Assembly (NCBI GenBank): GCA_030141605.1
Contig: JAQGDQ010000051.1
Coordinates: 1-64,000 of the forward strand
Length of the DNA stretch: 64,000 bases
Source: Tubiluchus corallicola
Lineage: Eukaryota > Priapulida > Priapulimorpha > Priapulimorphida > Tubiluchidae
Direction: 5' to 3'
The notes under the pieces are model-generated. The model was given only the letters and a program-made list of their open reading frames with translations. It was not told where the DNA came from and did no database searches. A program made the position numbers and the translations under genes. Of the stretch, positions 61,939-64,000 are shown one piece after another (position 1 is the stretch's first letter; every line of letters begins with the position of its first letter).

Positions 61939-62915
61939 ATTCAGAAATTCAGTTTAGTAAAAAAGACAACACAAATCTTGAGTGACAGGAGATCTCTTTC
62001 CTTACAAAGTAAACAGTCGGCGAAGGCAACGACACTTCTCAATTTCACTTGTTGCATCTATGTACATTCTGCAATGTAAAAAATAGTTAATGGTTTAATT
62101 TTAATGTGAATAGATAAAATTCCCAACTAATTCTGTACTTAAACTGTAATAGTATATAATTTTTAACTGTATTTGTAATGGCACGTCTCAAATGTATCAG
62201 TCATTTCAATCTAGATTGATGAAGTTACAAAATCACAATTAATTCATTTTTGTTAACAAAACTCAATAAACATGGAATCCAAAGTTCACCCCTTATAGCT
62301 AGTCAAATATTTAGCAGTTCCAATGTAATAGCACTCTTCACAAGGGATTCTAATTAGTGTTTGAGAATCAGGAAACGCTTTTCAAAGACATCTGTATAGA
62401 AAATTGTTACATATTAAATGACCTGAAGAAATATCCAATGATGATCTGTATGATTTGGTGAAGAATCCTTGGAGCAAACAAATACAAGCAAGAAGTTGCA
62501 TTGAATTGGGCAAGCACTAAGACTACTACAAGTCTCCTCTTCCTATAGCATTATGTAAGCTGAAAGAGGGTCAGCTACTGACATAATTGTATAGATATAC
62601 TGCAAAAATATTTAGCAAATACAACTCTAGACTTGGGGGATCATGAATCGTGGGCAGTGGCGGTGGTTAGGAATGCATCGCATCAACAGCTGGGACGTGC
62701 CATTTTTATAATATAGAAGCACCTAGACGAAGACGACGACAACGCCACTTCCAAGCGAATTTTGTACTATTGCAAGCAGCATAGGCCATTCAACAGTCAT
62801 CATCATATCGTCATACGCCCGTTATGTATATTGTATACACTTGGCAGGCAGTATTCTAAAATAAAGGAAAACAAGCAAACACAGCAGTAATCCAACAAAA
62901 AAGTTAGATGTTGGG
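61939..62915. promoter_or_regulatory. 5' flank of the SPT20 gene
   Basis: About 1 kb of sequence upstream of the SPT20 start codon. A GC-richer patch at 62640-62760 (for example gacgaagacgacgacaacgc) may mark the promoter. No defined site can be supported. Confidence 0.3.
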
Positions 62916-62916
62916 A

Positions 62917-63592
62917 GCGGAGTAGGACACTAAGTGAAGTAGGACAATCGGCGTACATGGGCTAGCCCAAGTAGGACACTAGAGACAGGTCACGAATTGA
63001 GTTGTTAACCGTACTGGCAGTACCTGTTGTCCTTGTTTATTTAATAATAATAATTGAAAACGTCAATACACGCTAAATAATTCATTATACATCTGATTTT
63101 GGCTTCGATGTTAATCTTTTTGAAGTAAAATAAACCCACTTTTCAGGCGATTCCAACATTTGCTTAACATATATCATTTTTTATTTTGTCTCGCTTCACA
63201 GACAGGTGATCTGTTTCACTACCTCTTGGACAAATAATGTTTTCTACTAAGTAAACGAGCTAGCAAGCTATGTGCCCTACATAGTTTCTCTCTTTAAAGC
63301 ATTAGATACATAGTTTAATGTTATGATGATATTAATGGAGCTAATAATAATGATGATGATATTATTGTAAAAATGGTTGGTAGATTGTCAAGGACTATTC
63401 ATCATTATTATAAAGTTACTTTTTTCTAAAACAAATTTAGTTTCATGTTTTATTATATTAGAATTCTTGATTCTCGACAGAAATCGCCAGTGCCCTACTT
63501 GGCCTACCCATGTACGACACTCCTTTTCTGCAAATTTAGCACATGTGCTTCAGCGGAAGTGTCCTACTTTGGCTAGTGGTGTACTCTGCACC
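62917..63592. mobile_element. Inverted-repeat element with AAGTAGGACACT subterminal motifs
   Basis: The left zone has agtaggacacta (62921), agtaggacaat (62940) and gtacatgggctagcccaagt-aggacact (62953-62981). The right zone has the same motifs in reverse complement: gtgccctacttggcctaccc with atgtacgac (63489-63518), and gtgtcctacttt (63559-63570). Facing arrays of one short motif are typical of subterminal repeats bound by a transposase. There is no coding capacity and the exact ends are not fixed. Confidence 0.55.
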
Positions 63593-63654
63593 CTATATAG
63601 CCACTGCTATGCCAGACTGTTTTTCTTCTTCTTCAAAATTTCATTCCACCTATT

Positions 63655-64000
63655 GTAGGCACTGATGTATCAACATTTATCAGAGTATTCCACCCACTTC
63701 TATCTGCAACTAACAGCATAAGTTCTTCTAGTCCTTAAGATTTCGTTGAAATTGTTGAACATCTTTATTTATCTTAGCTGTCCAAGTTGTTTTAGGTTTG
63801 CCAGGTTTTTTTGCAAGGTTTTATTTAAAAGCTTCCTTTAAGGTGACTCTTACTAGTGCTTCATTTGGTAATCTTAGAAGATGTCCTAGTCATCTCAATC
63901 TTCGGATCTTGACTTTTGAACTCCAATAAATTTCTTTTGTTCTGGTGTATAAACCTCCATTTTTGATTATGAATTTGCTAAGAAGACTTCTAAGTTAAAA
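63655..64000 (-). pseudogene. LINE reverse transcriptase C-terminal fragment, decayed
   Basis: Minus-strand reading gives KVKIRRLR, a TGA (63890-63892, where the family has Trp), LGHLLRLPNEALVRVTLKEA, a stop, GKPKTTW, and after a frame change VADRSGWNTLI. The order 'R-R-x-RWLGH-x-x-R-x-P', 'GRPKTTW', 'A-DR-x-W' is that of RT tails in LINE and endonuclease-RT families. Several stops show it is dead. It runs off the right edge of the window. Confidence 0.7.

Overview
The window is nuclear DNA of an animal. It is AT-rich, with split genes bounded by GT..AG introns, many simple-sequence arrays, and LTR, non-LTR and DNA-transposon remains. The homeodomain is of a type I associate, from memory only, with sponges (demosponge EmH-3/prox2-like NK-class genes), so a sponge is my working guess; the sequence does not prove it. 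No bacterial operon, CRISPR array or novel defence system is visible.

Layout from left to right. (1) 1-3136, minus strand: the 5' half of a BEL/Pao LTR retroelement polyprotein (gag-like domain, zinc knuckles, aspartic protease, start of reverse transcriptase), open to the window edge, with its leader/LTR zone up to about 3.9-4.5 kb. (2) 6035-6713, minus: first coding exon of a receptor with a natriuretic-peptide-receptor / receptor-guanylate-cyclase type ligand-binding domain; its remaining exons are not visible. (3) 7-15 kb: gene-poor DNA with a GGTAA array, non-LTR retroelement scraps and a 68-bp minisatellite. (4) 15140-27788, plus: a complete 10-exon selenium-binding protein 1 / methanethiol oxidase gene, whose 477-residue product I could join with every splice phase matching. 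Its introns carry a LINE 3' fragment, a 37/40-bp minisatellite with a 234-bp higher-order period, and an ATACAT array. (5) 31036-41530, minus: a 4-exon NK-class homeobox gene (303 aa) with an EH1-like repression motif and two introns inside the homeobox; its introns hold very large microsatellites. It converges on the SELENBP1 gene. (6) 42-47.5 kb: intergenic, with a MITE, a diverged copy of homeobox intron sequence, and two hAT-like elements, one with a perfect 8-bp target-site duplication. (7) 47892-61938, minus: a 21-exon SPT20 homologue (SUPT20H, SAGA coactivator subunit, 892 aa), all phases consistent, with two small TIR elements in introns. (8) 62-64 kb: SPT20 upstream region, an inverted-repeat element with subterminal motifs, and a decayed LINE 3' end.

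The genes have unrelated jobs: sulfur metabolism, developmental transcription control, chromatin coactivation and membrane signalling. Nothing suggests they work as a cluster. Exon boundaries were assigned by reading splice sites, frame and family similarity by eye; no search or transcript data were available.
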